A model generated the notes under the pieces. That model was not told the origin of the DNA. It ran no database searches and saw only the letters and a program-made list of their open reading frames with translations. The translations under genes and the position numbers were made by a program. Positions 24,544-33,906 of a stretch of 64,000 nucleotides of DNA are shown here, piece by piece; position 1 is the first letter of the stretch; each line of letters opens with the position of its first letter. The stretch comes from Streptomyces sp. D2-8 (GTDB lineage: Bacteria; Actinomycetota; Actinomycetes; Streptomycetales; Streptomycetaceae): the NCBI RefSeq assembly GCF_023184515.1, contig NZ_JAAHBP010000013.1:186001-250000 (forward strand). Direction: 5' to 3'.

Positions 24544-26534
24544 CCACGACCACCCTCGCCGTTCTTGTTCCCCTCCTTCCGTTCCTCGGCGCCGCCGCCG
24601 GCCTGCTCCTCGGCCGCACGGCGCCCGGCTTCGTCCGTCCGCTCGCCGTCCTGCCGACGCTCACCTCTCTGGTGCTCGCCGCGCTGGTCGCCGTACGCCA
24701 GGGCGGCGGCGCGGCCGTCGACTCGGCCACGGAACTCACCCCCACCGGCTCGGTCCCGATCGAGCTCGCCCTGCACATCGACGGCTTCGCCGCCCTCGTC
24801 GCGGTCCTGGTCGGCCTGGTCGCCTCCTGCGTGCAGATCTACTCGACGGGCTACCTGCGCGACGACCCGCGTTACCCCTCCTACGCCGCTCTCGTCTCGC
24901 TGTTCACCGCCGCGATGTTCCTCGTCGTCTACTCCGGCGACCTGATCGTGCTGCTGGTCGGCTGGGAAGTCATGGGCATCTGCTCCTACTTCCTGGTCGG
25001 CCACTACTGGGAGACCCCGGAGGCCCGCGCCGCCTCCCTCAAGGCCTTCCTGGTCACCAAGCTCGGCGACGTCCCCTTCCTCATCGGCCTCTTCGCCCTG
25101 GCCACCGACGCCGGCTCGTTCCGCATCACCCGGATCCTCGGCACCGTCGCGAGCGGCGGGCTCGACCACCCGACACTGATCGCCCTGCTGCTCCTGGCGG
25201 GCGTGGCGGGCAAGTCGGCGCAGTTCCCGCTGCACACCTGGCTCCCCGACGCGATGGCGGGCCCGACCCCCGTCTCCGCGCTGATCCACGCCGCGACGAT
25301 GGTCGCCGCCGGTGTCTACTTCATCGCCCGTCTCCTTCCGGTCTTCGAGGCCTCCCAGGCCGCGATGGTCGTCCTCGCCGTCATGGCCGCCGTCACGATG
25401 GCCGGCTCGGCGCTCGCCGCGCTCGCCCAGGACGACATCAAGCGCGTCCTCGCCTACTCGACGATCGGCCAGCTCGGCTACATGACCGGCGCCCTCGCGG
25501 TCGGCGACCGCGGCGCCGCCGTCTTCCACCTCCTGTCCCACGGTGCCTTCAAGGCGCTGCTGTTCCTCGCCGCGGGCGTGATCATCCACGCCGCCGGCAC
25601 CAACTCGCTCGCCGCCATGTCCCGCATGCGCAACCTGAGCGGCCGCGTCCCCGACGCCTACTGGACGATGACCGTGGCGCTGCTCGCGCTCGCTGCGATC
25701 CCCCCGTTCAGCGGCTTCTTCTCCAAGGAGGCCGTCCTCGGAGTCGCCGAGCACGTCGTCACCGGCCACACCGAGCACGCCCCCGCCGCAGCGGGCTGGA
25801 TCGTCCTCGTCGCCGGCCTGCTCACGGCCGTGCTCACCGCCGCCTACGCGATGCGCCTGTGGCTGCTGGCCTTCCGGGGCCGGGGGATCGAAGCCCCCGA
25901 CCACGGCAGGCAGCCGCTGACGATGACCGTCGTGCTGTGGGTGCTCGCCGCCCCGTCCCTGGCCCTCGGCGGGTTCGCGTTCCGCCTGCTGCCCGACTGG
26001 TTCGACGGACGCGACCTCAGCCCGACCCTGACCACCTCCGTGCTCGGCACGGGCGTGGCCCTGGTCGGCGGCATCGTCACCTACGCGGCCTGGCGGCACA
26101 CCACCGCGCTCACCGCCCGCGTCCCGCTCGGCGCGGTCGCGGCCCACCCGGAGGGCGACGCCGCCCAGGTCGAGGCGGAGGCGATCGCCACGCACAAGCC
26201 GGCCTACGGGGACATCGCCTACGCGCCGGACCCCGCGGACCCGGGACGCCTGCTGCTCGGCCCCCTGCACCGGCACGCGGCCGCCGGCTTCCACCTGGAC
26301 GCCGTGTACACGGCCCTCTTCGTCCGGCCCGTCCAGGCCGGAGCGAGCCTCGTCCGGTTCCTCGACCGCGAGGTCGTCGAGACCTACGTCCGCGGTGCGG
26401 GTGCGCTGCCACGCTGGCTCGGCGCCGCCGTACGACGCGCCCAGACCGGCAACGTCCAGACCTATGTGAGCGCGCTGCTCGCCGGCACCGTCGTCCTCGC
26501 GGTCGCCGCCGTCCTCGTCGCCACGGGAGCGTGA
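24540..26534 (+). CDS. nuoL: NADH-quinone oxidoreductase subunit L
   Basis: 664-aa antiporter-like subunit at the far end of the membrane arm. Conserved features are LIVLLVGWEVMGICSYFLVG (Glu of TM5), KSAQFPLHTWLPDAMAGPTP, SALIHAATMVAAGVYFIARL and DDIKRVLAYSTIGQLGYM (Lys/His proton path). The C-terminus after residue 520 corresponds to the lateral helix HL region. The GTG overlaps nuoK by 4 nt; 6 nt separate it from nuoM. Confidence 0.95.
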   Translation: MTTTTLAVLVPLLPFLGAAAGLLLGRTAPGFVRPLAVLPTLTSLVLAALVAVRQGGGAAVDSATELTPTGSVPIELALHIDGFAALVAVLVGLVASCVQIYSTGYLRDDPRYPSYAALVSLFTAAMFLVVYSGDLIVLLVGWEVMGICSYFLVGHYWETPEARAASLKAFLVTKLGDVPFLIGLFALATDAGSFRITRILGTVASGGLDHPTLIALLLLAGVAGKSAQFPLHTWLPDAMAGPTPVSALIHAATMVAAGVYFIARLLPVFEASQAAMVVLAVMAAVTMAGSALAALAQDDIKRVLAYSTIGQLGYMTGALAVGDRGAAVFHLLSHGAFKALLFLAAGVIIHAAGTNSLAAMSRMRNLSGRVPDAYWTMTVALLALAAIPPFSGFFSKEAVLGVAEHVVTGHTEHAPAAAGWIVLVAGLLTAVLTAAYAMRLWLLAFRGRGIEAPDHGRQPLTMTVVLWVLAAPSLALGGFAFRLLPDWFDGRDLSPTLTTSVLGTGVALVGGIVTYAAWRHTTALTARVPLGAVAAHPEGDAAQVEAEAIATHKPAYGDIAYAPDPADPGRLLLGPLHRHAAAGFHLDAVYTALFVRPVQAGASLVRFLDREVVETYVRGAGALPRWLGAAVRRAQTGNVQTYVSALLAGTVVLAVAAVLVATGA

Positions 26535-26540
26535 GCAGGC

Positions 26541-28115
26541 GTGATCGATATCAACGAGTCCGTGATGCAGTTCCTTCTGGCGTTCGTCGTCGTCGGCCCG
26601 CTCCTCGGCGCCGCCGCGGCTCTCCTGCCGGCCCCGCCCGGGCTGAAGGGGAAGTCACCCGAGCAGGCCGTGCTCCGGCACGGCATGACCGTCACCGGCG
26701 CGGTCCTCGTCGCGGCGATCGTCCTCGCGGTCGGCTTCGACCACGACCAGCCGTCGAAGATGCAGGCCAGCACGGACATCAGCTGGATCCCCGCACTTGA
26801 CGTACGCATCCACCTCGGCATCGACGGCATCTCCCTCCCCCTCCTGGTCCTGACCGCGCTGCTGACCTTCCTCTGCGCGCTCTACTCGTACTTCAAGATG
26901 CCCGCGGGGCCGACCCCGAAGGCCTTCGTCGCCCTGCTGCTCGTCCTCGAGTCCGGCACGCTCGCGACCTTCGCCGTCCTCGACCTGGTGCTGTTCTTCC
27001 TCGCCTTCGAGATGGTCCTCATCCCGATGCACTTCCTCATCGCCCGCTGGGGCGGTGAAGGCCGGAGCCAGGCCGCCTGGCGATTCATCCTCTACACGCT
27101 GCTCGGCTCCGTGGTCATGCTGCTCGGCCTGCTCCTGATCGGGATCAAGGCGGGCACGTTCGACATGATGGCACTCGCCACTGACAACGGCCGGTCGCTG
27201 ACCACATCCGTGCAGGTCATCGCGGTTCTGGCGATCGGGATCGGACTCGCGGTCAAGACGCCGATGTGGCCGCTGCACAGCTGGCTGCCCGACGCCCACA
27301 CCGCCGCGCCGACCGTCGGCTCGGTCCTCCTGGCGGGCGTCCTGCTGAAGATGGGAACGTACGGATTCGTCCGGATCCTGCTGCCCGTCGCACCGGACGG
27401 GTTCCGCGTCTTCGCGCCCTACCTCGCCGCCCTCGCCGTCGTCGGCATCATCTACGGATCGCTGGCCTGTCTGGCCCTCGCCAAGCAGGGCGCGAAGGGC
27501 GACCTCAAGCGCCTCATCGCCTACTCCTCCGTCGGCCACATGGGCTTCGTCCTGCTCGGCATCGCCACGATGACCCCGACCGGCGTGAACGGCGCCCTGT
27601 TCGCCAACATCGCCCACGGCCTCATCACCGGCCTGCTCTTCTTCCTGGTCGGCGCCCTGAAGGACCGCACCGGCACCACCGACCTCGACACCCTCGCCGA
27701 GGAGACCGGTGCCGCCCTCTACGGCAAGGCCCCGCGCCTGGGCGGCCTGCTCGCCTTCGCCGCCGTCGCCTCGCTCGGCCTGCCGGGCCTGGCCGGCTTC
27801 TGGGGCGAGATGCTGGCCCTGTTCGGCGCGTTCCAGCCGGCAGCGGGCCTCAGCCGTCCCGCCTTCCTCACCTTCATGGCGATCGGCGCGTTCGGCACGC
27901 TGCTGACGGCCGCGTACCTGCTGATCGTGGTCCGCCGCGTCTGCATGGGCGCGCTGCCTCAGGACGCCCCGAAATTCACTGACGTGCGCTCCTACGAGTT
28001 CGCGGCCTGGACCCCGCTCGTCGTCCTCACCGTCGTCGCGGGCCTGTGGCCCAGGGCTCTCCTCGGCCTGAGCGACCCGGCCGTCCAGCAGCTCCTCGCA
28101 GGAGGCACCCGATGA
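26541..28115 (+). CDS. nuoM: NADH-quinone oxidoreductase subunit M
   Basis: 524-aa antiporter-like proton pump subunit. Conserved blocks are FFLAFEMVLIPMHFLIARWG (TM5 Glu), KTPMWPLHSWLPDAHTAAPT, GVLLKMGTYGFVRILLP and GDLKRLIAYSSVGHMGFVLL. About fourteen helices. GTG start, ATGA overlap with nuoN. Confidence 0.95.
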   Translation: MIDINESVMQFLLAFVVVGPLLGAAAALLPAPPGLKGKSPEQAVLRHGMTVTGAVLVAAIVLAVGFDHDQPSKMQASTDISWIPALDVRIHLGIDGISLPLLVLTALLTFLCALYSYFKMPAGPTPKAFVALLLVLESGTLATFAVLDLVLFFLAFEMVLIPMHFLIARWGGEGRSQAAWRFILYTLLGSVVMLLGLLLIGIKAGTFDMMALATDNGRSLTTSVQVIAVLAIGIGLAVKTPMWPLHSWLPDAHTAAPTVGSVLLAGVLLKMGTYGFVRILLPVAPDGFRVFAPYLAALAVVGIIYGSLACLALAKQGAKGDLKRLIAYSSVGHMGFVLLGIATMTPTGVNGALFANIAHGLITGLLFFLVGALKDRTGTTDLDTLAEETGAALYGKAPRLGGLLAFAAVASLGLPGLAGFWGEMLALFGAFQPAAGLSRPAFLTFMAIGAFGTLLTAAYLLIVVRRVCMGALPQDAPKFTDVRSYEFAAWTPLVVLTVVAGLWPRALLGLSDPAVQQLLAGGTR

Positions 28116-29635
28116 GCTCCCCGGCCCAGCCCCTGGCGGAGTCGCTGGTCCAGTCCGTCGACTGGCTCGCGATCGCGCCGCCCACCATCGCGGCGGTCGT
28201 CGGACTCGTCGTCCTGGTCGCCGACCTGTTCGTCGCCGAGCACCGCAAGGCTCTGCTCGGCTGGACGTCGGTGGCGGGCCTGGCCGCCGCCACGGTGCTG
28301 CTGCTGCCCCTGCTGGACGGCGACCGCAGCACCTTCTGCCTGACCGGCGACGCCACCGTGTGCAGCTACACGGCCGACCGCTTCACCCTGGTCATCCAGT
28401 TCCTGGTCCTCGGCGGCGCCCTCCTCGCCGCCCTCCTTTCGGTCACCGCCCTGAAGGACGCCCGCAAGGAACTCCCCGAAGGCGAGTACTGGTTCCTGCT
28501 GCTGTCCTCCGCGGCCGGCGCCGCCCTCCTGCCCGCCTCCCGCGACCTCGCGACCCTGATCGTCGCCCTGGAGGTCGCCTCCCTGCCCGCCTTCGCACTG
28601 GTCGGCCTGCGGTACGGCGACCGGAAGTCCTCCGAAGCGGCCCTCAAGTTCTTCCTGTCCTCGGTCACCGCGACCGCGGTCAGCCTCATGGGCATCAGCT
28701 TCCTGTACGCCACCACGGGCACCCTGTACCTCACCCAGGTCGCCGACCGTATCCAGAACGTGGACGGGCAGTTCCACACGCTCGCCCAGACCGGCGTCGT
28801 CCTCACCCTCGTCGGCTTCGCCTTCAAGACGGCCGCCGTGCCCTTCCACTTCTGGGTGCCCGACACCTACGTGGGGGCGCCTCTGCCGATCGCGGCCTAC
28901 CTGTCGGTCATCGGCAAGGCGGTCGGCTTCAGCGGACTGATCCTCGTCACGGTCGTGGCCCTCCCGTCGTACGCCGACGTCTGGGGTCCCGCCCTGGCGG
29001 CCCTGGCCGCGCTCACCATGACCGTGGGCAACGTCGGAGCCCTGCGTCAGCAGGCCACGCGCGCGTACAGCGCGGTACGCCTGCTCGCCTGGTCCTCCGT
29101 CGGCCAGGCCGGCTACCTCTTGGTGCCGATCGCCGCCGCCGCGTACTCCGGGGACGCCGAGAAGTCGATCGGCTCCACCGTGGCCTACGCCCTGATGTAC
29201 GGCGCCGTGAACCTCGGCGCCTTCGCCGTGGCCGCGCTCGTCGGCCGGACGAAGACCCTGAACCGCGTCGCCGACTACCGCGGCCTGTACGCCTCCAGCC
29301 CCCTGTCCGCGCTCCTCCTGGCGTTCTTCCTGCTGTGTCTCGCCGGGCTGCCGCCGGGCATCATCGGGCTCTTCGCCAAGGTCACCGTCTTCTCGGCGGC
29401 CGTCGACGCCGGCCTCGGCTGGCTGGCGGTGGTCATGGCCGTCAACGTCGTCATCGCGCTGTTCTACTACCTCCAGTGGACGGCCCTGCTCTTCCGCGCC
29501 CCCGAAGGCGAGCCCGAGAAGCACCGCGTCCCCGGCCCGGTCACCGCCGCGATCGCCCTGACCGGTGTCCTCGGCATCGTCCTGTCCGGCGCACCCCAGA
29601 TGGTCCTGCGCTTCACCGACACCGGGCTCTTCTGA
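28112..29635 (+). CDS. nuoN: NADH-quinone oxidoreductase subunit N
   Basis: 507-aa third antiporter-like subunit. VALEVASLPAFALVGLRYGD is the TM5 Glu region; KTAAVPFHFWVPDTYVGAPL and SAVRLLAWSSVGQAGYLLVP follow. It ends the operon; a large GC hairpin lies 15-83 nt after the stop. With NuoL and NuoM it would supply three proton channels, so the pumping arm of this partial enzyme is complete. Confidence 0.95.
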   Translation: MSSPAQPLAESLVQSVDWLAIAPPTIAAVVGLVVLVADLFVAEHRKALLGWTSVAGLAAATVLLLPLLDGDRSTFCLTGDATVCSYTADRFTLVIQFLVLGGALLAALLSVTALKDARKELPEGEYWFLLLSSAAGAALLPASRDLATLIVALEVASLPAFALVGLRYGDRKSSEAALKFFLSSVTATAVSLMGISFLYATTGTLYLTQVADRIQNVDGQFHTLAQTGVVLTLVGFAFKTAAVPFHFWVPDTYVGAPLPIAAYLSVIGKAVGFSGLILVTVVALPSYADVWGPALAALAALTMTVGNVGALRQQATRAYSAVRLLAWSSVGQAGYLLVPIAAAAYSGDAEKSIGSTVAYALMYGAVNLGAFAVAALVGRTKTLNRVADYRGLYASSPLSALLLAFFLLCLAGLPPGIIGLFAKVTVFSAAVDAGLGWLAVVMAVNVVIALFYYLQWTALLFRAPEGEPEKHRVPGPVTAAIALTGVLGIVLSGAPQMVLRFTDTGLF

Positions 29636-29649
29636 ACGAACCGGGCGCG

Positions 29650-29718
29650 CCGGGAAACGGCCGCTCACACCGCGCGCGCGTGGGGCACCCGCTCCCACGC
29701 GCGCGTGCCGCTTCCCGG
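29650..29718 (+). terminator. Two-part hairpin terminating the nuo operon
   Basis: The inner stem is a perfect 12 bp (CGCGCGCGTGGG, 29673-29684, with 29694-29705, loop 9 nt). The outer stem pairs 29650-29661 with 29707-29718 with one mismatch (CCGGGAAACGGC against GCCGCTTCCCGG). No T tract follows, as is usual in Streptomyces. The rest of the 252-nt gap to htpX holds no gene. Confidence 0.8.
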
Positions 29719-29887
29719 TGCCGTCACCCGGACAGTCCACACCCGCCGCCGCACGCACAAGGGAACTAGAGCCTCCCGCCTGGCGTTGACCAGTACGGGA
29801 GGGTCCACTGGACGTGAGAACGCGGCACCAGTGGCACTGCATTCAGCAAGCAAGGGTCCCCCTGCCGCACCACTTGGAGGGCGCACC

Positions 29888-30751
29888 GTGCACCGCCGGC
29901 ACAACGGGCTCAGGACAGCGATCCTCCTAGGGGGACTGTCCGCACTCATCATCGTCATCGGCAGCTTCTTCGGCCGCATGGGGCTCGTCATCGCCGTCCT
30001 GGTAGCGCTGGCCACCAACGCGTACGCGTACTGGAACAGCGACAAACTGGCACTGCGTGCGATGCGCGCCCGACCGGTGAGCGAGTTCGAGGCCCCGGCG
30101 CTCTACCGCATGGTCCGCGAGCTCTCCACCCAGGCCCGCCAGCCCATGCCGCGCCTGTACATCTCCCCGACGGAGGCACCCAACGCCTTCGCCACGGGCC
30201 GCAACCCACGCAACGCCGCAGTGTGCTGCACCGACGGCATCCTTCGGCTGCTGGACGAGCGCGAGCTGCGCGGCGTCATCGGCCACGAACTCAGCCACGT
30301 CTACAACCGCGACATCCTCATCTCGTCGGTCGCCGGCGCCCTCGCCTCCGTCATCATGTTCCTGGTCAACTTCGCCTGGCTGATCCCCATCGGACGGTCG
30401 GACGACGACGACGGCCCCGGTCTGCTCGGCATGCTGCTGATCATGATCCTGGGCCCGCTCGCCGCCTCGGTCATCCAACTGGCCATCAGCCGATCCCGGG
30501 AGTACCAGGCGGACGCCTCCGGTGCCCAGCTCACCGGCGACCCGCTCGCCCTGGCCAGCGCCCTGCGCAAGCTCGAACTCGGCACGAAGCAGCTCCCGCT
30601 GCCGCCCGAGCCGCGCATCGAGACCGCCAGCCACATGATGATCGCGAACCCGTTCCGGCCCGGCCAGGGCCTCTCGAAGATGTTCTCCACACACCCGCCG
30701 ATGGCGGAACGCATTGCCCGGCTCGAGAAGATGGCAGGTGGGAACCAGTGA
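29888..30751 (+). CDS. htpX: M48 family zinc metalloprotease HtpX
   Basis: 287-aa membrane-bound protease for quality control of membrane proteins. Two N-terminal membrane helices (LGGLSALIIVIGSFFGRMGL onward), the zinc site GVIGHELSHVYNRD (H-E-x-x-H), two more hydrophobic segments, then the third ligand Glu in SRSREYQADASGAQL. GTG start at 29888 with GGAGG 10 nt upstream. The frame is open further upstream but without a good start. The TGA overlaps the next gene's GTG by 4 nt, linking it to yccF. Confidence 0.93.
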   Translation: MHRRHNGLRTAILLGGLSALIIVIGSFFGRMGLVIAVLVALATNAYAYWNSDKLALRAMRARPVSEFEAPALYRMVRELSTQARQPMPRLYISPTEAPNAFATGRNPRNAAVCCTDGILRLLDERELRGVIGHELSHVYNRDILISSVAGALASVIMFLVNFAWLIPIGRSDDDDGPGLLGMLLIMILGPLAASVIQLAISRSREYQADASGAQLTGDPLALASALRKLELGTKQLPLPPEPRIETASHMMIANPFRPGQGLSKMFSTHPPMAERIARLEKMAGGNQ

Positions 30752-31140
30752 GGACCATTCTCAACGTCATATGGCTCGTCCTGAGCGGCTTCTGGCTGTT
30801 CCTCGCCTACATGCTCGCGGGCCTGCTCCTCTGCATCACGATCATCGGCATCCCGTTCGGCGTCGCGGCCTTCCGTATCGGCGTCTACGCCCTGTGGCCC
30901 TTCGGGTACACGACGATCGAGCGCCATGACGCGGGCGCGCCGTCCTGTGTGGGCAACGTGCTGTGGCTGGTGCTCGCGGGCTGGTGGCTCGCCCTCGGCC
31001 ATATCGCCACCGGCATCGCTCTGTGCGTCACGATCATCGGCATCCCGCTGGGCATCGCCAACTTCAAGCTCATCCCGGTCTCGTTGCTCCCGCTCGGCCG
31101 TGACATCGTGCGGACGGACGAGCCGTTCGCGGTGCGCTGA
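30748..31140 (+). CDS. YccF domain inner membrane protein
   Basis: 130-aa small membrane protein with two copies of the YccF (DUF307) unit: ILNVIWLVLSGFWLFLAYML and VGNVLWLVLAGWWLALGHIA, each followed by an almost identical TIIGIPFGVA/TIIGIPLGIA turn. The biochemical function is unknown. Translationally coupled to htpX (4-nt overlap) and followed directly by a hairpin with a T run, so the pair is a two-gene operon. Confidence 0.88.
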   Translation: MRTILNVIWLVLSGFWLFLAYMLAGLLLCITIIGIPFGVAAFRIGVYALWPFGYTTIERHDAGAPSCVGNVLWLVLAGWWLALGHIATGIALCVTIIGIPLGIANFKLIPVSLLPLGRDIVRTDEPFAVR

Positions 31141-31164
31141 CGGAGGGGCCGGCTCCTCCGTTTT
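31141..31164 (+). terminator. Terminator after htpX-yccF
   Basis: CGGAGG (31141-31146) pairs with CCTCCG (31155-31160), 8-nt loop, followed by TTTT (31161-31164). The stem begins directly after the yccF stop codon. Confidence 0.7.
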
Positions 31165-31187
31165 CCACAGGCCAGGGGTTGTCCACA
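31161..31187 (+). other. Pair of DnaA-box-like sequences
   Basis: TTTTCCACA (31161-31169) and TTGTCCACA (31179-31187) lie in direct orientation, 18 nt apart. The second is the strong Streptomyces DnaA box consensus. The remaining intergenic bases to 31380 hold only a dubious 40-codon frame (31228-31350). Confidence 0.45.
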
Positions 31188-31380
31188 GGCCCGCCCTGCT
31201 GTCAGTGGCGGCCCGCATGATGAACCCATGACCGCGATCGAGCAGTTGCCGACCCGAGTGATGACCGAGACCCACAACACCCGCGTGAGGGCCGTTCCTT
31301 CGCGCCCCGAGCCCAGGGGCCCCGAAAGACCCGGGCCGAGAGGCTCCTGAAGGCCCGGGCTGTAGCGGAGGTCCGCCGCC

Positions 31381-32637
31381 CTACCCCCTCCCTGCCCCGG
31401 CCTTCCTCCACCGCCGCACCGCGTACGCAACCACCCCCACCACCAGCACCCCCGCGCCCACGGCCACCGACACCCCGGGCAGCGAGAACGCCAGCACCAC
31501 GCACCCGGCCAGCCCCACCACCGGCACCACCCGCGCCGCCGGCGCCGAAGACAGCGTCCAGGCCGAGGCGTTGGCCACGGCGTAATACGCCAGCACACCG
31601 AAGGAGGAGAACCCGATAGCGCCCCGGACGTCCACCGTGGCGGCCAGGACCACGACCACCGCACCCACGGCCAGCTCCGCCCGGTGCGGCACCTGGAACC
31701 GCGGATGCACGGCGGCCAGCGCCCCCGGCAGATGCCGGTCCCGGGCCATGGCCAGCGTCGTCCGCGACACCCCCAGGATCAGCGCGAGCAGCGAGCCCAT
31801 CGCGGCCACGGCCGCACCGATCCGCACGACCGGCACGAGCCAGGGCGCCCCGGCCGCCCGCACCGCGTCGGCCAGCGGCGCCGTGGCGTCCCCGAGACCG
31901 CCCGGCCCGAGGACCGAAAGGACAGCCACCGCCACACCGGCGTACACCACCAGCGTGATGCCCAGCGCCAGCGGGATCGCCCGCGGAATGGTGCGCGCCG
32001 GATCCCGCACCTCCTCGCCGAGGGTCGCGATCCGGGCGTACCCGGCGAAGGCGAAGAACAGCAGACCGGACGCCTGCAGCACCCCGTCCGCCCCGCCCGA
32101 GGCCCCGATGTCCAGCCGCCCGGCATCGGCCTCACCGGACGCAAGGCACACAACCACCACGAAAGCGAGGACAGCCAGGACCAGAGCCACGATGACCCGC
32201 GTCAGCCACGCGGACTTCTGAACACCGCCGTAGTTCACCGCGGTCAGCGCCACCACGGCCGCGACCGCCACCGCGTGCGCCTGCTCCGGCCAGACGTACG
32301 TGCCCACGGTGAGCGCCATCGCCGCACAAGAGGCCGTCTTCCCAACCACGAACGACCAGCCCGCGAGATACCCCCAGAACTCCCCGAGCCGCTCCCGCCC
32401 GTACACATACGTGCCGCCCGAGGCCGGATACAGGGCGGCGAGGCGGGCCGACGACATGGCGTTGCAGTACGCGACCACAGCGGCGACGGCGAGCCCGAGG
32501 AGCAGTCCGGATCCGGCCGCGTGCGCGGCCGGCCCGAGGGCGGCGAAGATCCCGGCTCCCACCATCGAGCCGAGTCCGATGACGACGGCGTCACCCAGGC
32601 CGAGGGTGCGGCGCAGTCCGGGAGCGGGGGCTGTCAT
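31381..32637 (-). CDS. APC family amino acid permease
   Basis: 418-aa transporter of the amino acid-polyamine-organocation superfamily with about twelve hydrophobic segments. LGLGDAVVIGLGSMVGAGIF is the unwound helix 1 substrate motif, and LLFFAFAGYARIATLGEEVR is the helix 6 motif. Start ATG at 32637; an in-frame start at 32697 lacks support. A 10-bp palindrome ACTGATCAGT (32650-32659) lies 12 nt upstream and may be an operator. The substrate is an amino acid or amine, not further defined. Confidence 0.9.
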   Translation of the reverse strand: MTAPAPGLRRTLGLGDAVVIGLGSMVGAGIFAALGPAAHAAGSGLLLGLAVAAVVAYCNAMSSARLAALYPASGGTYVYGRERLGEFWGYLAGWSFVVGKTASCAAMALTVGTYVWPEQAHAVAVAAVVALTAVNYGGVQKSAWLTRVIVALVLAVLAFVVVVCLASGEADAGRLDIGASGGADGVLQASGLLFFAFAGYARIATLGEEVRDPARTIPRAIPLALGITLVVYAGVAVAVLSVLGPGGLGDATAPLADAVRAAGAPWLVPVVRIGAAVAAMGSLLALILGVSRTTLAMARDRHLPGALAAVHPRFQVPHRAELAVGAVVVVLAATVDVRGAIGFSSFGVLAYYAVANASAWTLSSAPAARVVPVVGLAGCVVLAFSLPGVSVAVGAGVLVVGVVAYAVRRWRKAGAGRG

Positions 32638-32831
32638 GCCTCGCACCCTACTGATCAGTGCAACCAGCGGGTGCGGCCAGGACGTCCTCCCCACCAAGAC
32701 GGCGTGAACGTGCGCGGCAAGGAGGCCGCGCGCCGGACGCCCGACGTACGACGCACGGGCCCGGTCTGGCCGAAAGCAAGATCACATGGCCGGGACAGTG
32801 CGGGCACAATGTGAAAGGGCAGGTTCACGGC

Positions 32832-33098
32832 ATGACCATCATCAGCTGGATCATCCTGGGACTGTTGGCCGGAGCCATCGCGAAGTTCCTGCTGCCGGGG
32901 CGTGACCCGGGCGGCCTCATCGGCACGACCCTGATCGGCATCGCGGGCGCGTTCATCGGCGGCTGGATATCGGCCCGCTGGATGGACCACCCGATCACCA
33001 AGGGCTTCTACGACGGTGCGACCTGGGCAGCGGCGATCGGTGGATCGCTCGTGCTGCTGATCGCCTACCGCCTCCTGTTCGGCAACTCGCGCGACTGA
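32832..33098 (+). CDS. GlsB/YeaQ/YmgE family stress response membrane protein
   Basis: 88-aa small membrane protein of the transglycosylase-associated family. It has three hydrophobic helices with glycine-rich turns: IISWIILGLLAGAIAKFLLP, GTTLIGIAGAFIGGWI and ATWAAAIGGSLVLLIAYRLL. Members are stress-induced and of unknown biochemical role. AAAGGG precedes the ATG. Ends before a strong bidirectional hairpin shared with convergent yajQ. Confidence 0.87.
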   Translation: MTIISWIILGLLAGAIAKFLLPGRDPGGLIGTTLIGIAGAFIGGWISARWMDHPITKGFYDGATWAAAIGGSLVLLIAYRLLFGNSRD

Positions 33099-33130
33099 CC
33101 GCGCCCCAGCGATGACAGCCGGCAGACGCG

Positions 33131-33159
33131 AAGGGTGGGCACCCGTGGTGCCCACCCTT
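33131..33159. terminator. Bidirectional terminator between GlsB-type gene and yajQ
   Basis: AAGGGTGGGCACC (33131-33143) and GGTGCCCACCCTT (33147-33159) form a perfect 13-bp stem with a CGT loop, placed between two convergent genes. Confidence 0.85.
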
Positions 33160-33197
33160 CCTCGTATCCGTGCGGGCGGGAGCCCGGGGGACCGGAC

Positions 33198-33686
33198 CTA
33201 CCGGTAGTTCACGAACTGCATCGCGAAGTCGAAGTCCTTGCCCTTCAGCAGGGTGATGACGGCCTGCAGATCGTCACGGCTCTTGGAGCTGACCCGCAGC
33301 TCCTCGCCCTGCACCTGCGCCTTCACGCCCTTGGGGCCCTCGTCGCGGATGGTCTTCGCCACCTTCTTGGCGTTCTCCTGGGAGATGCCCTCCTTGATCG
33401 ACGAGAAGATCTTGTACTCCTTGCCGGAGAGCTGGGGCTCGCCCGCGTCCAGAGCCTTCAGCGAGATGCCCCGCTTGATCAGCTTGGACTGGAAGACGTC
33501 GAGGATGGCCTTCACCCGGTCCTCGGAGTTCGCTTCCATGAGGATCTGCTCACCGGACCACGAGATCGAGGCACCCACGCCCTTGAAGTCGTAGCGCTGC
33601 GAGATCTCCTTGGCGGCCTGGTTGAGTGCGTTGTCGACCTCCTGCCGCTCGACCTTCGAGACGATGTCGAAACTGGAGTCGGCCAT
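33198..33686 (-). CDS. yajQ: YajQ family nucleotide-binding protein
   Basis: 162-aa cytoplasmic protein with the two ferredoxin-like subdomains of YajQ. The N-terminus SSFDIVSKVERQEVDNALNQ, the central SSIKEGISQENAKKVAKTIR and the end GKDFDFAMQFVNYR are all family signatures. Homologs bind cyclic di-GMP or RNA; which applies here is unknown. AAGGAG precedes the ATG. Length is normal for the family. Confidence 0.95.
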   Translation of the reverse strand: MADSSFDIVSKVERQEVDNALNQAAKEISQRYDFKGVGASISWSGEQILMEANSEDRVKAILDVFQSKLIKRGISLKALDAGEPQLSGKEYKIFSSIKEGISQENAKKVAKTIRDEGPKGVKAQVQGEELRVSSKSRDDLQAVITLLKGKDFDFAMQFVNYR

Positions 33687-33906
33687 GTCCTGTGGCTCCT
33701 TGTATCGGGGTGCGTATCGTGCGTACCGGCGTATGCGGGCGGTCGCAGGGCCCGTTCAGGTCCCGGGCCGCATCCGGACAAGCCTAGCCACCCCCGGCCC
33801 GCCGAGCGCCGATCAATCGGGTGGCGAAGCACCCCTCCCCATCGGGTATTGTTTACGTCGTTGCCACGGAGCGCCGCGGAAGAGCGGCTCGACGGGCAGC
33901 AACCCC

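Noticed and set aside
31228..31350. 40-codon ATG frame between yccF and the APC permease gene
   Set aside because: Arg/Pro-rich end (VPSRPEPRGPERPGPRGS) typical of non-coding GC sequence, no ribosome site, no family resemblance.
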